DNA from: Gemmatimonadota bacterium
GTDB lineage: Bacteria > Gemmatimonadota > Gemmatimonadetes > Longimicrobiales > Gaopeijiaceae
Assembly: GCA_022823225.1 (NCBI GenBank)
Contig: JAJDXM010000024.1
Span: 124,001 to 188,000 of the forward strand
Reading direction: 5' to 3'
DNA: 64,000 bases
Part shown: piece after piece, positions 9,137-17,947 of the stretch
How positions within the stretch are numbered: the stretch's first letter is position 1
How the letters are laid out: each line of letters begins with the position of its first letter
Notes under the pieces: generated by a model
The model's input: only the letters and a program-made list of their open reading frames with translations
What the model was told of the DNA's origin: nothing
Database searches by the model: none
Translations under genes and position numbers: made by a program

Positions 9137-10270
9137 TTACCTCCGCTCTCGCCGTTCCTGCCGCTCCTGCGCCCGGGCACCGCGCAGCACGTTTTCCAGC
9201 GCGTAGTTGCCCTCGTGGCAGGCGTATTCGTAGACCAGTCCGTCGAGACGCTTGAAGGGGACTTCGCCCCGCCACGGCTCGGACCACATGATCGGGTCCT
9301 CGACGGTGAACTCGTAGTTGACGGTGTGCTCGTCGGCCCGGGTGAAGCGCTCGATCACCTTGAACTCCTCGGACGGCGCGATCCCCTGCAGGGTCTGGTC
9401 GGGGTGAAGGTTTGTGGTCTCGACGATCAGCGTGTCCCCCTCCCAGCGTCCCCAGGAATCGCCCATCCACGGACGAATGTGCGCGGGCAGCGGCTTGCGC
9501 TCACCGAGGCGGATGATCCGCACGTCGTGCACCATCTCGGTCATGATCATCACGTGATCCGGCGTCTGCACGATCGTGTAGTTGTTGTTGTAGAAGTAGT
9601 TGGGAAGCATCGGCGGTCCCGCGTTCGACCCGAACGACATGATGCAGCGCTCGGCCAGCGGCCGGTTCTCCGGGTTGTCGTAGGAGCCGAACCGGCTGCG
9701 GAAGCGCCGCCGCTCGGCGATCCGGCCGCGCCCCCCTTCCGTCAACTCCGGCAGCCGCCCGTTCTCGGGGTACACGACGAGCGATGTCCGGGGCTCGCCG
9801 TTGAAGACGGCCACCAGCTCGCCGGCGTCGATGTAGAAGGAATTGTAGCCGCCGGTGCCACCGGAAGCGGCGTCGCGGCGGGCATCTCCGCTGAAGATGC
9901 CGCCCACCGGGGGAGCGCCCCGGTCGGGGTCGCTGTCCTGGGCGCCTCTCTGACGGGCGGTCCGCACGAACCCCTCGATCCTGGCCACCGCCTCCCAGGT
10001 ATGGACCGGCCCCTGGTCCCTTGGCCGCTGGATCGGCGTCACCGTGGCGTTGGTCCAGTTTCCCTGCAGATCCGGGTGCCCGTGGGGCGTCCGTGGAACC
10101 ACCCAGTCGCTCCGGACCTCCCTCTCCTGGGCGGCCGCCGGCACCGCAAGGCCGGTCGCGAGCCCCGTTGCGGCCACCCCCGCGAGCGCCACTGCAAGGG
10201 CGCATCCGGACGCAGGGCCGACCGGCCCGGGCCCCCCTGCGGCTGTCGGCCGGGTACCGCCGAGCGTCAC
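9137..10270 (-). CDS. Secreted protein of unknown function, related to its neighbour
   Basis: About 377 residues from a GTG start at 10270, chosen because AGGTGGGG stands just upstream and this start avoids a 35-nt overlap with the upstream stop. Signal peptide ending in AAAQ. Contains WGRWEGDTLIVETTN, matching VGRWEGDTFVIEVNG in the next gene upstream, so the two are distant paralogues; the C-terminus VYEYACHEGNYALENVLRGAR is characteristic of this secreted family. Co-directional with DUF6152 downstream. No catalytic motif recognised. Confidence 0.65.
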   Translation of the reverse strand: MTLGGTRPTAAGGPGPVGPASGCALAVALAGVAATGLATGLAVPAAAQEREVRSDWVVPRTPHGHPDLQGNWTNATVTPIQRPRDQGPVHTWEAVARIEGFVRTARQRGAQDSDPDRGAPPVGGIFSGDARRDAASGGTGGYNSFYIDAGELVAVFNGEPRTSLVVYPENGRLPELTEGGRGRIAERRRFRSRFGSYDNPENRPLAERCIMSFGSNAGPPMLPNYFYNNNYTIVQTPDHVMIMTEMVHDVRIIRLGERKPLPAHIRPWMGDSWGRWEGDTLIVETTNLHPDQTLQGIAPSEEFKVIERFTRADEHTVNYEFTVEDPIMWSEPWRGEVPFKRLDGLVYEYACHEGNYALENVLRGARAQERQERRERR

Positions 10271-10280
10271 GGCGCCCCAC

Positions 10281-11126
10281 CTACCGGCGAATCGGGTTCT
10301 TGCGCAGGTGTCCATACATCAGCTCCTCCACGAATTCCACGCACTTGAACTGCCCCAGACGGGCATTCGGATCGATGTTGCGGTAGAGCGGCATGCGGAT
10401 CTTCCAGGGGCGCGAATACGTCTCCGGATCGTTGAGTTCCGCCTCGTACATGATGTGATTCGGGCCGACCATCGTGTATCGCTCGGTGACCTGCAGCCCC
10501 GCACTGTGGTGATTGCCCGCGCGGTCCAGCCAGGCCTGTCCGTTGAAGCCGTTCACCTCGATCACGAAGGTGTCGCCCTCCCAGCGGCCCACCGACTGCC
10601 CCATCCAGGAGTCGACCTGGGGCGGTCCAGGGTCGTCGAGGTAGATCTCGCGCATGGCGCCCGCGTACTCGTACGCCATGAAGACCTTGCTGTCGCTCTG
10701 GAAGATCTGGAAGGGAAAGGGCATGTAGGTCGCCCTGGGAACTCCCGCCAGGTAGCACTTGATCTCCGGGTCGCGCTCCAGCCACTGCTCGCGGTTTTCG
10801 TCGCGCAGCGCCAGCGCGTCGGGCAGGTACGGAATCATGCCGCCTTCGACGACACCATAGCCGGACGGCACGGACCCGACGGCACCCAGCGCCAGGACCT
10901 CGTTCGCCGGCACGGGAATCACGGGCCCCGGCTGCATGGCCAGCGCGGGCCTGGCGGCGTGCGGCTCGATGTCCCAGTGGGCGTTCCCCAGCGCCTGCCA
11001 GAGGCCGTTCATGTCGGGCCTGCCGGAGGGAGTCCGCGGGATTTCCCCGTCCTGGGCGCCACCGCAGGCGGGCAGGGCCATCATGAGGGCCGCGAGAATC
11101 ACGGGGCGAACAAACACTCTCTTCAT
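10281..11126 (-). CDS. Lipoprotein of unknown function, paralogue of the downstream gene
   Basis: 281 residues from ATG 11126, where a clear lipoprotein signal begins (lipobox LPAC); a longer upstream reading lacks one. Shares the GRWEGDT core and a PRTPxGxPDxxGxW opening with the downstream gene. Probably part of a four-gene secreted cluster with the DUF6152 gene and the cytochrome-quinoprotein, and anchored on the periplasmic side. Function unknown. Confidence 0.65.
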   Translation of the reverse strand: MKRVFVRPVILAALMMALPACGGAQDGEIPRTPSGRPDMNGLWQALGNAHWDIEPHAARPALAMQPGPVIPVPANEVLALGAVGSVPSGYGVVEGGMIPYLPDALALRDENREQWLERDPEIKCYLAGVPRATYMPFPFQIFQSDSKVFMAYEYAGAMREIYLDDPGPPQVDSWMGQSVGRWEGDTFVIEVNGFNGQAWLDRAGNHHSAGLQVTERYTMVGPNHIMYEAELNDPETYSRPWKIRMPLYRNIDPNARLGQFKCVEFVEELMYGHLRKNPIRR

Positions 11127-11208
11127 GACTGACAATGTGTGGGAGCGCGGGGCCCGGGGCCAGTCGGGCCGGCCTGGAACGAGGTTCGGCGAGCTGTCCG
11201 TTCCCCCG

Positions 11209-13071
11209 TCAGTTGCCCGCTCCACCAGGATCGTTCACCCCGAACGCCAGCAGCAGATTGCCGGGCATCTGGCCGAAGGTGGCGTAGCCGCTGTTGACGA
11301 AGAGCGTGCCGCCGGCCACCACGGGTCCGGGCCCGTCGATCGCGCCGCCCCGCCCCGGCACGCCGCCCACCGTTTCGACGGGCTGCGTCGTGTCGAACTC
11401 CCAGATCACCCGGCCGTCCTCGGCGGAATGTGCACGGATGAAGCCGTCCAGTCCGCCGGCGAAGACCACGCCGTCGATCGAGGTGACCCCCGCCGAGTTG
11501 CTGGAGTAGCAGCGTCTCCTGCCCTCACAGGCCTCCTCGGGCATCGTCGCTCTCCAGACCACCTCGCCCGTCATGAGGTCCAGAGCGTACAGGCCCGGCG
11601 ACAGTTCCCGGTCCGGGTTCACGTCCACGATCACGGCGTTGCGGTCCGCGTTGGGCGCGTAGGCGTAGCGGCCATCGGTGGCCATGCCCCAGTGGATCCC
11701 TCCGAGGGCGCTGCCCTTGCCGACCGCCGTCGACCACAGCAGCGCGCCGTCGTTGTCGGGATCGAGCGCCCACACGTCGCCGGACTTCTGCCCCGCGACC
11801 AGGATCTCCTTGCCGTCGGGGCGGGTGACCAGCATCGGCGCCATCCCGAAGTCCAGATCGGGCCCCGGGGGATTGGGGCAGTTGTCGCGGTTTGCGGGCT
11901 GTGTGCAAGCCATGTTGAAGGCGTCGCCGGCGGTCGCCTGGAACGACCAGGCCAGCTCCCCCGTCTCGAGGTCCAGCGCCAGGATCGCGTCGCTCGACTC
12001 GGTGGTGGGGTGGGTCAGATTCTCGCCGGTTCCGGCGTAGAGGAGCCCGCGGGCGGGGTCGATGGTGGGACTTGACCACACGGCGGCGCCGGACGGGCCC
12101 CAGGTCGTGGTTCCGGCCCCGTTCTGCCCCGTCTCCTCCGGATAGCCGGGGATGACGCGGTGGTACCAGAGGACATCCCCCGTCGCGGCGTCCAGGGCCG
12201 CAACCGCCCCGGAAGAGGTGCAGCATTCGTAGCGCGGATTGCCCGCGACGCTCACCTCGAGCGAGGAGACGGGAACGTAGAGCCGGCCGTCGTGCAGGGC
12301 CGGGCTGCCCGTCCCGTAGGCCACGGCGTGCCAGCCGACCCGGACCCGCCACACCAGCGAGCCGCTCTCCAGGTCGACGGCGTAGGCGTTGGTGCGCGAG
12401 TCGACGAAATACGCGGTCGAGCGGCCGTCCGGTCCCTCACCGACCGTGATGGCGCCGCGGACCGTCGCGTCGGCCTCGAAACCCCACCGCACACACCCGG
12501 TGGCCAGGTCCAGTGCCATCACCTCGCCGAAGGGCCCGGCCACGAGGGCGGCGTCCCCGGCGACCGCGGGCGAGGTGCGCATGCCTGTGCCGCCCGGAAA
12601 GGCGAAGGCCCAGCGCAACTCGAGGTTCGGCACGTCGGCGGCGGTCAGCCCGGCGCGCTGCGGAGGCTGGTAGCCGGTGCCGGCCAGGTTGCCCGCGAAT
12701 CCCATCCAGGAGACCGCGGCCGGGTCCATGCCGGTCCAGGGGAGCCCGGAGCAGAAGGTGGACTCCGGGACGGGCACCGCCTCGTACCGGCGTCGGGTCA
12801 GGTACTCCGCCACACCGATGCGCTGCTCGCGTGTCAGGTCCGCCCCCTCCGCGCGCATCACCCCGTCCTCGAGTGAGGCCACGATGGCGCGCGGGGTGAG
12901 CTGCCGGAGGAGGCTGACCCCCGGTGTTCGCTCGGTGCCGGCGGGCGTGTGGCAGCTGGCGCATGCCGCCTCGAAGATCTCTTCGCCTGTCTGGGGGTGC
13001 GCGGGGGTCCAGGAGGCCAGCCATGCGAGGACGGTGAAGACCGTTGCGGTCGCGGTGGAGCGGGGCGTCAT
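11209..13071 (-). CDS. Cytochrome c-quinoprotein (PQQ polyvinyl-alcohol-dehydrogenase-like)
   Basis: About 620 residues from ATG 13071; a start at 13131 would add 20 residues ahead of the signal peptide. Signal peptide, then a cytochrome c domain with CASCH (residues 37-41), then a quinoprotein propeller with repeated LDLATGCVRW-type blades and a vicinal Cys pair in YECCTSSGA. The order haem first, propeller second matches PVADH-type dehydrogenases, which oxidise alcohols in the periplasm and pass electrons to the haem. The natural substrate cannot be read from sequence. Confidence 0.8.
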   Translation of the reverse strand: MTPRSTATATVFTVLAWLASWTPAHPQTGEEIFEAACASCHTPAGTERTPGVSLLRQLTPRAIVASLEDGVMRAEGADLTREQRIGVAEYLTRRRYEAVPVPESTFCSGLPWTGMDPAAVSWMGFAGNLAGTGYQPPQRAGLTAADVPNLELRWAFAFPGGTGMRTSPAVAGDAALVAGPFGEVMALDLATGCVRWGFEADATVRGAITVGEGPDGRSTAYFVDSRTNAYAVDLESGSLVWRVRVGWHAVAYGTGSPALHDGRLYVPVSSLEVSVAGNPRYECCTSSGAVAALDAATGDVLWYHRVIPGYPEETGQNGAGTTTWGPSGAAVWSSPTIDPARGLLYAGTGENLTHPTTESSDAILALDLETGELAWSFQATAGDAFNMACTQPANRDNCPNPPGPDLDFGMAPMLVTRPDGKEILVAGQKSGDVWALDPDNDGALLWSTAVGKGSALGGIHWGMATDGRYAYAPNADRNAVIVDVNPDRELSPGLYALDLMTGEVVWRATMPEEACEGRRRCYSSNSAGVTSIDGVVFAGGLDGFIRAHSAEDGRVIWEFDTTQPVETVGGVPGRGGAIDGPGPVVAGGTLFVNSGYATFGQMPGNLLLAFGVNDPGGAGN

Positions 13072-13134
13072 GGGCAGCGTCCGGTTGAGTGGAGCCGACG
13101 CGGTCGGTTGGAAGAGATGGCTCCCGGACACGAT

Positions 13135-13179
13135 AAGCCCCCGAAGGCTCTGGACGCTACACAGAGCCTCCGGGGGCTT
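13135..13179 (-). terminator. Strong hairpin between short ORF and quinoprotein gene
   Basis: Near-perfect inverted repeat: arms AAGCCCCCGAAGGCTCTG and CAGAGCCTCCGGGGGCTT with one mismatch around a 9-nt loop. No U-tract follows on the minus strand. It could end the short transcript carrying the 20-residue ORF, or act as an attenuator before the quinoprotein gene. Confidence 0.6.
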
Positions 13180-13243
13180 CTGGAACCGGCCGCAACCCGG
13201 CGCGAAGGCCGCTTACGGCGCGAACGTTCGATCGTGTTTCGGC

Positions 13244-13306
13244 TTAGTTGCCGAAGCGGCGACCGCTTGCCCTTGCCGGGTTGGGCTGGGTACTTGGACT
13301 AGACAA
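13244..13306 (-). CDS. Possible 20-residue peptide with near-consensus Shine-Dalgarno sequence
   Basis: TTG start preceded at 7 nt by AAAGGAGGTGATC, an almost full complement of the 16S rRNA 3' end. The peptide is polar and basic, rich in Ser, Pro and Arg, and ends RRFGN. It sits downstream of a promoter-like sequence and is followed by a strong hairpin, so it forms a compact transcript unit. An overlapping reading from ATG 13326 gives 37 residues beginning MKKEVITCLV, but then the Shine-Dalgarno element would be internal. Function unknown; it could be a leader peptide. Confidence 0.4.
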   Translation of the reverse strand: MSSPSTQPNPARASGRRFGN

Positions 13307-13418
13307 GTGATCACCTCCTTTTTCATGGGTTCGACTTCGGGCGGGACATTTGCATCCTGCGCGAGCCGGCACCGCCACGCATGGCGGCACCGCTTTTGGC
13401 CACCATGGCCAGAACAAA

Positions 13419-13446
13419 TGTATACTGACAGGTGGCGGCGGATCAA
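13419..13446 (-). promoter_or_regulatory. Sigma70-like promoter
   Basis: On the minus strand TTGATC and TATACA are separated by 16 nt. Transcription would begin near 13411 and give a leader of about 100 nt with a GCCGCCA/TGGCGGT hairpin before the 20-residue ORF. Confidence 0.45.
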
Positions 13447-13508
13447 CCTTCGCGATCGAGGCCTTTCGGTGCAAGGGGGGCCGCCAGGAAGCAGAAGGTA
13501 AAGCGAAC

Positions 13509-15389
13509 ATGACAGTTTGTAATGTCGACTTTACAACCCGGACGGGGATCCGGGCCACGCGACGCTCCGTGCCCCGGGGCCGGGCCTTCCCGGGTGTCGG
13601 CGCCGTACCATCGGGTGGCGCCGCCCTGGCCCGCGCCGCCACGGCCCGCACCGCCCTGGTCAGCACCGCCGTGGCCTGCCTCGTCCTGACTGGCTGTACA
13701 CCCGAGCCTCCCCCGGAAGCCGACCTCATCCTCACCGGCGGCCCCGTCATCACCCTGGACGCGGAGAGCCGCGTGGCCGAGGCGGTGGCGGTGATCGGCG
13801 AGCGGGTGGCCGCCGTCGGCACCGTAGCGGAGATCGAGGTGCTGGCGGGGCCCGGAACCGAGCGCATCGATCTCGCGGGCCGCGCCGTCACCCCTGGGCT
13901 GATCGACGCGCACGTACACTTCGCGAGCGGGGGCGCGAACCGCCTCTACAACCTCGACATGAGCTACCCGAACGTCGAGAACATTGCGGACGTGCAGCGG
14001 ATGGTGGCGGACCAGGTCGCGATCGTGGGCGAGGGAGAGTGGGTACGGGGGGGCGGCTGGGACGAGGGCAAGCTGGAGGAGGTCCGCTACATATACGCGA
14101 CGGACCTGGACGAGGTCGACGAGGGGCGGCCCGTCTGGCTGATGCACACCATGGGGCACTACGGGACGGCCAACTCGATCGCGCTCGAGATGGCGGGGAT
14201 CACTGCGGACACTCCGGATCCGCCGGGCGGCACCATCGACCGCGACGCCGCCGGCCAGCCCACCGGCGTCCTCAAGGAATCGGCCATGGGGCTCGTCACC
14301 CGTCTCATCCCCCGCCTCGGCCCGGACCAGCAGCGCGAGGGAATCCGCTCCCTGACCGGCGCCTTCAACGCCGCGTGCATGACCGGCGGCAAGGATCCGG
14401 GGATCACGCAGGCCACCTGGGACGCGTACGCCGACGTCCTCGCCGCCGGCGACCTCACCGTCCGCATCTTTGCCCTGTGGAGCGCGCTGGACGGGCCCAT
14501 CGAAGAGGTCCGCGCCTACGCGGAGCGCCTCGCCGCCTTCACCCGCCCCTACGAATCCACCGGCGACGACCGCCTCATCGCAGGGGGCGTCAAGCTCTAC
14601 ATCGACGGTAGCGGAGGCGCCCGCACCGCGTGGCTATACGACGACTGGAACCGCGAATCCACCGGCACCGACACCGGCAACCGCGGCTACCCCACGATGG
14701 ACCCCGACGAGTTGCGCCGACGCTTCCGCGCCTACCACGACGCCGGCCTCCACGTCAGCATCCACTCCATCGGCGACCGCGCCATCGACTGGACGGTCGA
14801 GAGCTTCCAGGAGGCGCTCGCGGCCACCCCGACCCGGGGCCTTCGCCACGGCATCATCCATTCGAACATCCCCACCGACCGCGCCCTCGACGCCATGGCC
14901 GAGCTGCAGCGTGACTGGCAGGCCGGCTACCCGGAACCCTCGCCGACCTTCACCTGGTGGATCGGCGACACCTATGCGGGCAACTTCGGCCCCGAGCGCG
15001 CCCTTCGCCTCAATCCCTTCCGGTCCTACCAGGAGCGCGGCATGATCTGGGCCAGCGGGTCGGACTTCTTCGTCACGCCCTTCCCGGCCCGCTACGGCGT
15101 TTGGGCGTCGGTCGCGCGCCGGCCGCTGCTGGGCGTCTACGGCGAGGCGCCCTACGGCACCGCCGAGTCGGTGGATGCGGAGACGGCGCTGCGGTCGTTC
15201 ACCGTGTGGGCGGCCCACCAGATGTTCCTGGAGGACAAGGTCGGGACCATCGAGCTCGGGAAGTACGCGGACCTTGCCGTCTGGGACCGAAACCCGCTAT
15301 CCGTGCCGACCGACGGGCTGCGCGACATGGTCTGCGAGATGACGGTGTTCAACGGGGAGGTGGTGTTCGGTGGGGGAGCTGCCCCATGA
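13509..15389 (+). CDS. Amidohydrolase family lipoprotein (YtcJ-like)
   Basis: 626 residues from ATG 13509. The N-terminus is long (about 60 residues) before a lipobox LTGC; then a metal-dependent hydrolase of the amidohydrolase superfamily with DAHVHF (HxH metal site), GGVKLYIDGSGG, HSIGDRAID and GKYADLAVWDRNP near the C-terminus. YtcJ-like proteins hydrolyse C-N bonds of small or cyclic amides; the substrate here is unknown. A palindromic motif (13518-13535) falls just after this start, so translation might begin further downstream, although no better start with a Shine-Dalgarno sequence is seen. Overlaps the next gene by 4 nt. Confidence 0.82.
   Translation: MTVCNVDFTTRTGIRATRRSVPRGRAFPGVGAVPSGGAALARAATARTALVSTAVACLVLTGCTPEPPPEADLILTGGPVITLDAESRVAEAVAVIGERVAAVGTVAEIEVLAGPGTERIDLAGRAVTPGLIDAHVHFASGGANRLYNLDMSYPNVENIADVQRMVADQVAIVGEGEWVRGGGWDEGKLEEVRYIYATDLDEVDEGRPVWLMHTMGHYGTANSIALEMAGITADTPDPPGGTIDRDAAGQPTGVLKESAMGLVTRLIPRLGPDQQREGIRSLTGAFNAACMTGGKDPGITQATWDAYADVLAAGDLTVRIFALWSALDGPIEEVRAYAERLAAFTRPYESTGDDRLIAGGVKLYIDGSGGARTAWLYDDWNRESTGTDTGNRGYPTMDPDELRRRFRAYHDAGLHVSIHSIGDRAIDWTVESFQEALAATPTRGLRHGIIHSNIPTDRALDAMAELQRDWQAGYPEPSPTFTWWIGDTYAGNFGPERALRLNPFRSYQERGMIWASGSDFFVTPFPARYGVWASVARRPLLGVYGEAPYGTAESVDAETALRSFTVWAAHQMFLEDKVGTIELGKYADLAVWDRNPLSVPTDGLRDMVCEMTVFNGEVVFGGGAAP
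13518..13535. promoter_or_regulatory. Operator-like palindrome TGTAATG-N4-CTTTACA
   Basis: Inverted repeat with 6 of 7 matching positions and the same 4-nt spacer as the perfect site upstream of glpD at 20222. Two such sites in this GC-rich DNA suggest a shared regulator. The core TGTA/TACA resembles BlaI/MecI-type operators, but the regulator is not identifiable. Confidence 0.35.
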
Positions 15390-16468
15390 GGATCGCCTGC
15401 AGCCTGCTTTTCTCCCTCGGTGCGGCTCACGCTTCGGTTACATGCCTTCGCGCGCAGGAACCCGAGGAAGTGTCCGGCGAAGTCACCGGCGCGGAATGTG
15501 TCATAACACTTGACACCATCGTGACCATCGGCGGCCAGGACGGACCCGGCGTGGAACTTGTCTCACCGTTTTCGCATGTCGCCGTGGACCGGCGGGGCCG
15601 CATCCTGCTCTGGGAGTCCAGGGAAGCGGAGATCGCGGTGTTCGATTCGACCGGCACCTACCTGCAGACCATCGGGGGACGGGGGTCTGGACCGGGGGAG
15701 TACCAGTCCATCTCGCACATCGGCGTGGGTCCCCAATACATCCACGTTTTCGAGTATCATAGGGGTCGAACGATGCTCGACCACGACTTTCGGGTGGTCC
15801 GCACCGACCGCTTTCCGGGACAGGTCAGATCCGCCGCCGTACTGAGCGATGACGTGGCGGTGTTCGTGGCCCTCGTCCCGACGCCCGAGTCCGTGGGTCA
15901 CAAGCTTCACGTGCTGCAGCCTTCCGGGGAGATGGCCTCATATGGCCACGATGGAGCGGTCCATTCACCCGAATCGAGCCACTGGGCCGCAACCACCAGC
16001 GTTGCCGGGTGGGACGAAACCGTCTGGGCGGCGCCGCGTGAGGCCAACCGAATCGTGCGCTGGGATCTGGCGCCGGAGCCAGGAACCGGCAGGGTCTTTG
16101 ATCGTCGTGTTGCGGAGTTCGACGAGGGCGGCGACGAATTCGCGCCAGCGGCGATAGACTTGGGGATGCTGGACGATCGGGGACTCTGGGTCGTGTGGCA
16201 CACAGCCGACCCGGACTGGACAGGTCCACCGCCGTCGGCGGAAGCCAGGCTGCATGAAATCGACCTCGCCCAATTACGAGACGGATGGCTTGATCTTGTA
16301 GACCCCGCTACCGGGCTAACGCGGGCGCGCTCTCACCACGACGGTGTGTTTGTCGGCTTTGACGGGAGTGCCCGCTATGTGATCGGCTACGAGGAGACGG
16401 ACGCCGGGGTGCCGTTCCTCCACCTGCTGGAGCCGCGGCTGTCCCGGCGGCCCCTCACGCCGCCTTGA
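15386..16468 (+). CDS. 6-bladed beta-propeller secreted protein
   Basis: 360 residues. Start ATG overlaps the amidohydrolase stop (ATGA), so it is coupled. Signal peptide, then an NHL/6-bladed propeller with the repeat features DRRGRILLWESREAEIAVFDSTG and GGRGSGPGEY that mark the Gemmatimonadota/Bacteroidota 6-bladed family. Probably an extracytoplasmic binding or scaffold protein. Its 3' end overlaps the convergent M50-like gene by 14 nt. Confidence 0.75.
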   Translation: MRIACSLLFSLGAAHASVTCLRAQEPEEVSGEVTGAECVITLDTIVTIGGQDGPGVELVSPFSHVAVDRRGRILLWESREAEIAVFDSTGTYLQTIGGRGSGPGEYQSISHIGVGPQYIHVFEYHRGRTMLDHDFRVVRTDRFPGQVRSAAVLSDDVAVFVALVPTPESVGHKLHVLQPSGEMASYGHDGAVHSPESSHWAATTSVAGWDETVWAAPREANRIVRWDLAPEPGTGRVFDRRVAEFDEGGDEFAPAAIDLGMLDDRGLWVVWHTADPDWTGPPPSAEARLHEIDLAQLRDGWLDLVDPATGLTRARSHHDGVFVGFDGSARYVIGYEETDAGVPFLHLLEPRLSRRPLTPP

Positions 16469-17141
16469 ACGCCCGCCAGAACGCCAGCGCGCTCACCACC
16501 ACCGCGACCGCGATCCAGATGACGCCCCAGGTCATCGTCGGCACCCCCGTCAGTTCCGCCAGCATTGCGGCGTCGGACTCCAGGTGGGGCCGGTCGAGCA
16601 CATCGCTCTTGATGTCGAGGATGGCGTAGAGGCAGCTGGTCAGGCCCAGCGCGGTCATCAGAATGCGGCTGGCGGCGGGCCCGAGCTTGCGGCCGGCGAT
16701 CATCAGGGTGGCGCCGAAGGCCAGCCCGAAGGCCAGCCCGAAGCCGTTGCGGACGTAGAGCGCGGTCAGCAGGACGACCAGGGCGCCCACCCCGAAGACC
16801 AGCGTTTGCGTGGGGATCCGCCGGCTGTTCGTGGCCGCCAGCAGCACCAGCCCCCAGACCAGGCTGCCGAGGTAGCCCGCGGACAGGGTGAGGAAGGCGT
16901 TGCCGCCGCCGCAGTAGCAGGCGCCGCCCTGGTAGGGGTCCAGAACGATCTTCTCGATGGACCCCCCGGTGGCAACCGACGCGATGCCGTGACTGATTTC
17001 GTGCAGCATCACCACGAAGATCTTGAGCGGATAGACGAAGGGTGTGTTCCAGAGAAGCCAGAGTGCGGCGAAAAAGACCAGGAAGCCGGCCAGGAAGACC
17101 AGCTTGCGTCTGGCGTCGGTCGGTGGGGTGTCTGCGGCCAT
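16455..17141 (-). CDS. M50-like integral membrane metallopeptidase
   Basis: 228 residues from ATG 17141 with GGAG upstream; longer readings have no plausible start. Five or more hydrophobic segments. HEISH in VVMLHEISHGIASVATGG is the zinc-binding HExxH of site-2-protease-like (M50B-type) proteins, placed in a membrane helix. A CYCGGG segment follows. Likely an inner-membrane intramembrane peptidase, substrate unknown. Divergent from the thioredoxin-like gene. Confidence 0.75.
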   Translation of the reverse strand: MAADTPPTDARRKLVFLAGFLVFFAALWLLWNTPFVYPLKIFVVMLHEISHGIASVATGGSIEKIVLDPYQGGACYCGGGNAFLTLSAGYLGSLVWGLVLLAATNSRRIPTQTLVFGVGALVVLLTALYVRNGFGLAFGLAFGATLMIAGRKLGPAASRILMTALGLTSCLYAILDIKSDVLDRPHLESDAAMLAELTGVPTMTWGVIWIAVAVVVSALAFWRAFKAA

Positions 17142-17257
17142 GGTGCCTGGCTCCGGTGAATGTGTGGTTGGGACGCCTTTCCCTACGCGGAGGGTTGCGC
17201 GGGTGTTCCACCGCGGGACCCGGGCCGACCGTCCGGTCGCGGCCCCCACTTTCATTA

Positions 17258-17286
17258 TTGGCGCACCGGCCCGCCTTGGGTAGGTT
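17258..17286 (+). promoter_or_regulatory. Sigma70-like promoter for the thioredoxin-like gene
   Basis: TTGGCG and TAGGTT separated by exactly 17 nt in the divergent intergenic region, about 75 nt ahead of the GTG start at 17362. Confidence 0.4.
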
Positions 17287-17361
17287 GATCTGCCGGGCGG
17301 CTCCCGCGAAGGGAATCGCGTGGAGTCACCCGTGCTTCCCCCCCAGCCAGGAGCCTGTCCC

Positions 17362-17877
17362 GTGACCCGATATGCGACGCTGACCATGGCGGCACTGGTT
17401 GCCGCCGCCTGCGAAGTGCCGGAACGTCCCCAGGTCGGCGGCCCCGCGCCCCCGTTCACCGCGCTGACCCTGGAGGGGGCCGAAACGGGCAGCGAGGATC
17501 TGCTCGGGGCGCCCTACATGCTGAACATCTGGGCGACCTGGTGCGCACCGTGCCGTGAGGAGATGCCCGAACTGCAGGAGCTGCACGACACCTACGCCGA
17601 CCGCGGCTTCCGGGTGGTCGCGGTCAGCGTCGACAACCGCAGCGACGGAGACCAGATCCTTGCCTTCCTTGAAGAGCACGACATCACGTTCCCGGTCTGG
17701 CACGATCCAACCTGGGAGATCCAGGACACCTATTTCCTGTACGGGCTTCCCGGGAGCTTCCTGATCGACGCCGAGGGGAGGATCGTCCGGGAGTGGCTGG
17801 TTCCGTTCCGGCCGATGGAGGAGGACGTGCAGGCCGACGTCCGCGCGCTGCTGCCCGCGGCGGCGGAGCAGCCTTGA
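17362..17877 (+). CDS. TlpA/ResA-like thioredoxin lipoprotein
   Basis: 171 residues from GTG 17362, chosen because AGGAG lies 8 nt upstream and a lipoprotein signal (lipobox AAAC) begins here. Thioredoxin fold with active-site WCAPC in NIWATWCAPCREEMPEL and the cis-Pro GLPGSFLID. Periplasmic membrane-anchored thiol reductase of the TlpA class, commonly serving cytochrome c maturation or protein repair. Next gene follows after 70 nt. Confidence 0.88.
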   Translation: MTRYATLTMAALVAAACEVPERPQVGGPAPPFTALTLEGAETGSEDLLGAPYMLNIWATWCAPCREEMPELQELHDTYADRGFRVVAVSVDNRSDGDQILAFLEEHDITFPVWHDPTWEIQDTYFLYGLPGSFLIDAEGRIVREWLVPFRPMEEDVQADVRALLPAAAEQP

Positions 17878-17947
17878 CCGAGCATCCGGTTCGGATCCGA
17901 ACCGAGCCGCAGGTGAACGCTGAGAAACCGGCACCGGAGGCGGCTGC

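Noticed and set aside
13213-13326. 37-residue alternative peptide beginning MKKEVITCLV
   Set aside because: Would place the near-perfect Shine-Dalgarno element inside the coding region; the TTG start 7 nt after it is favoured, though not proven.
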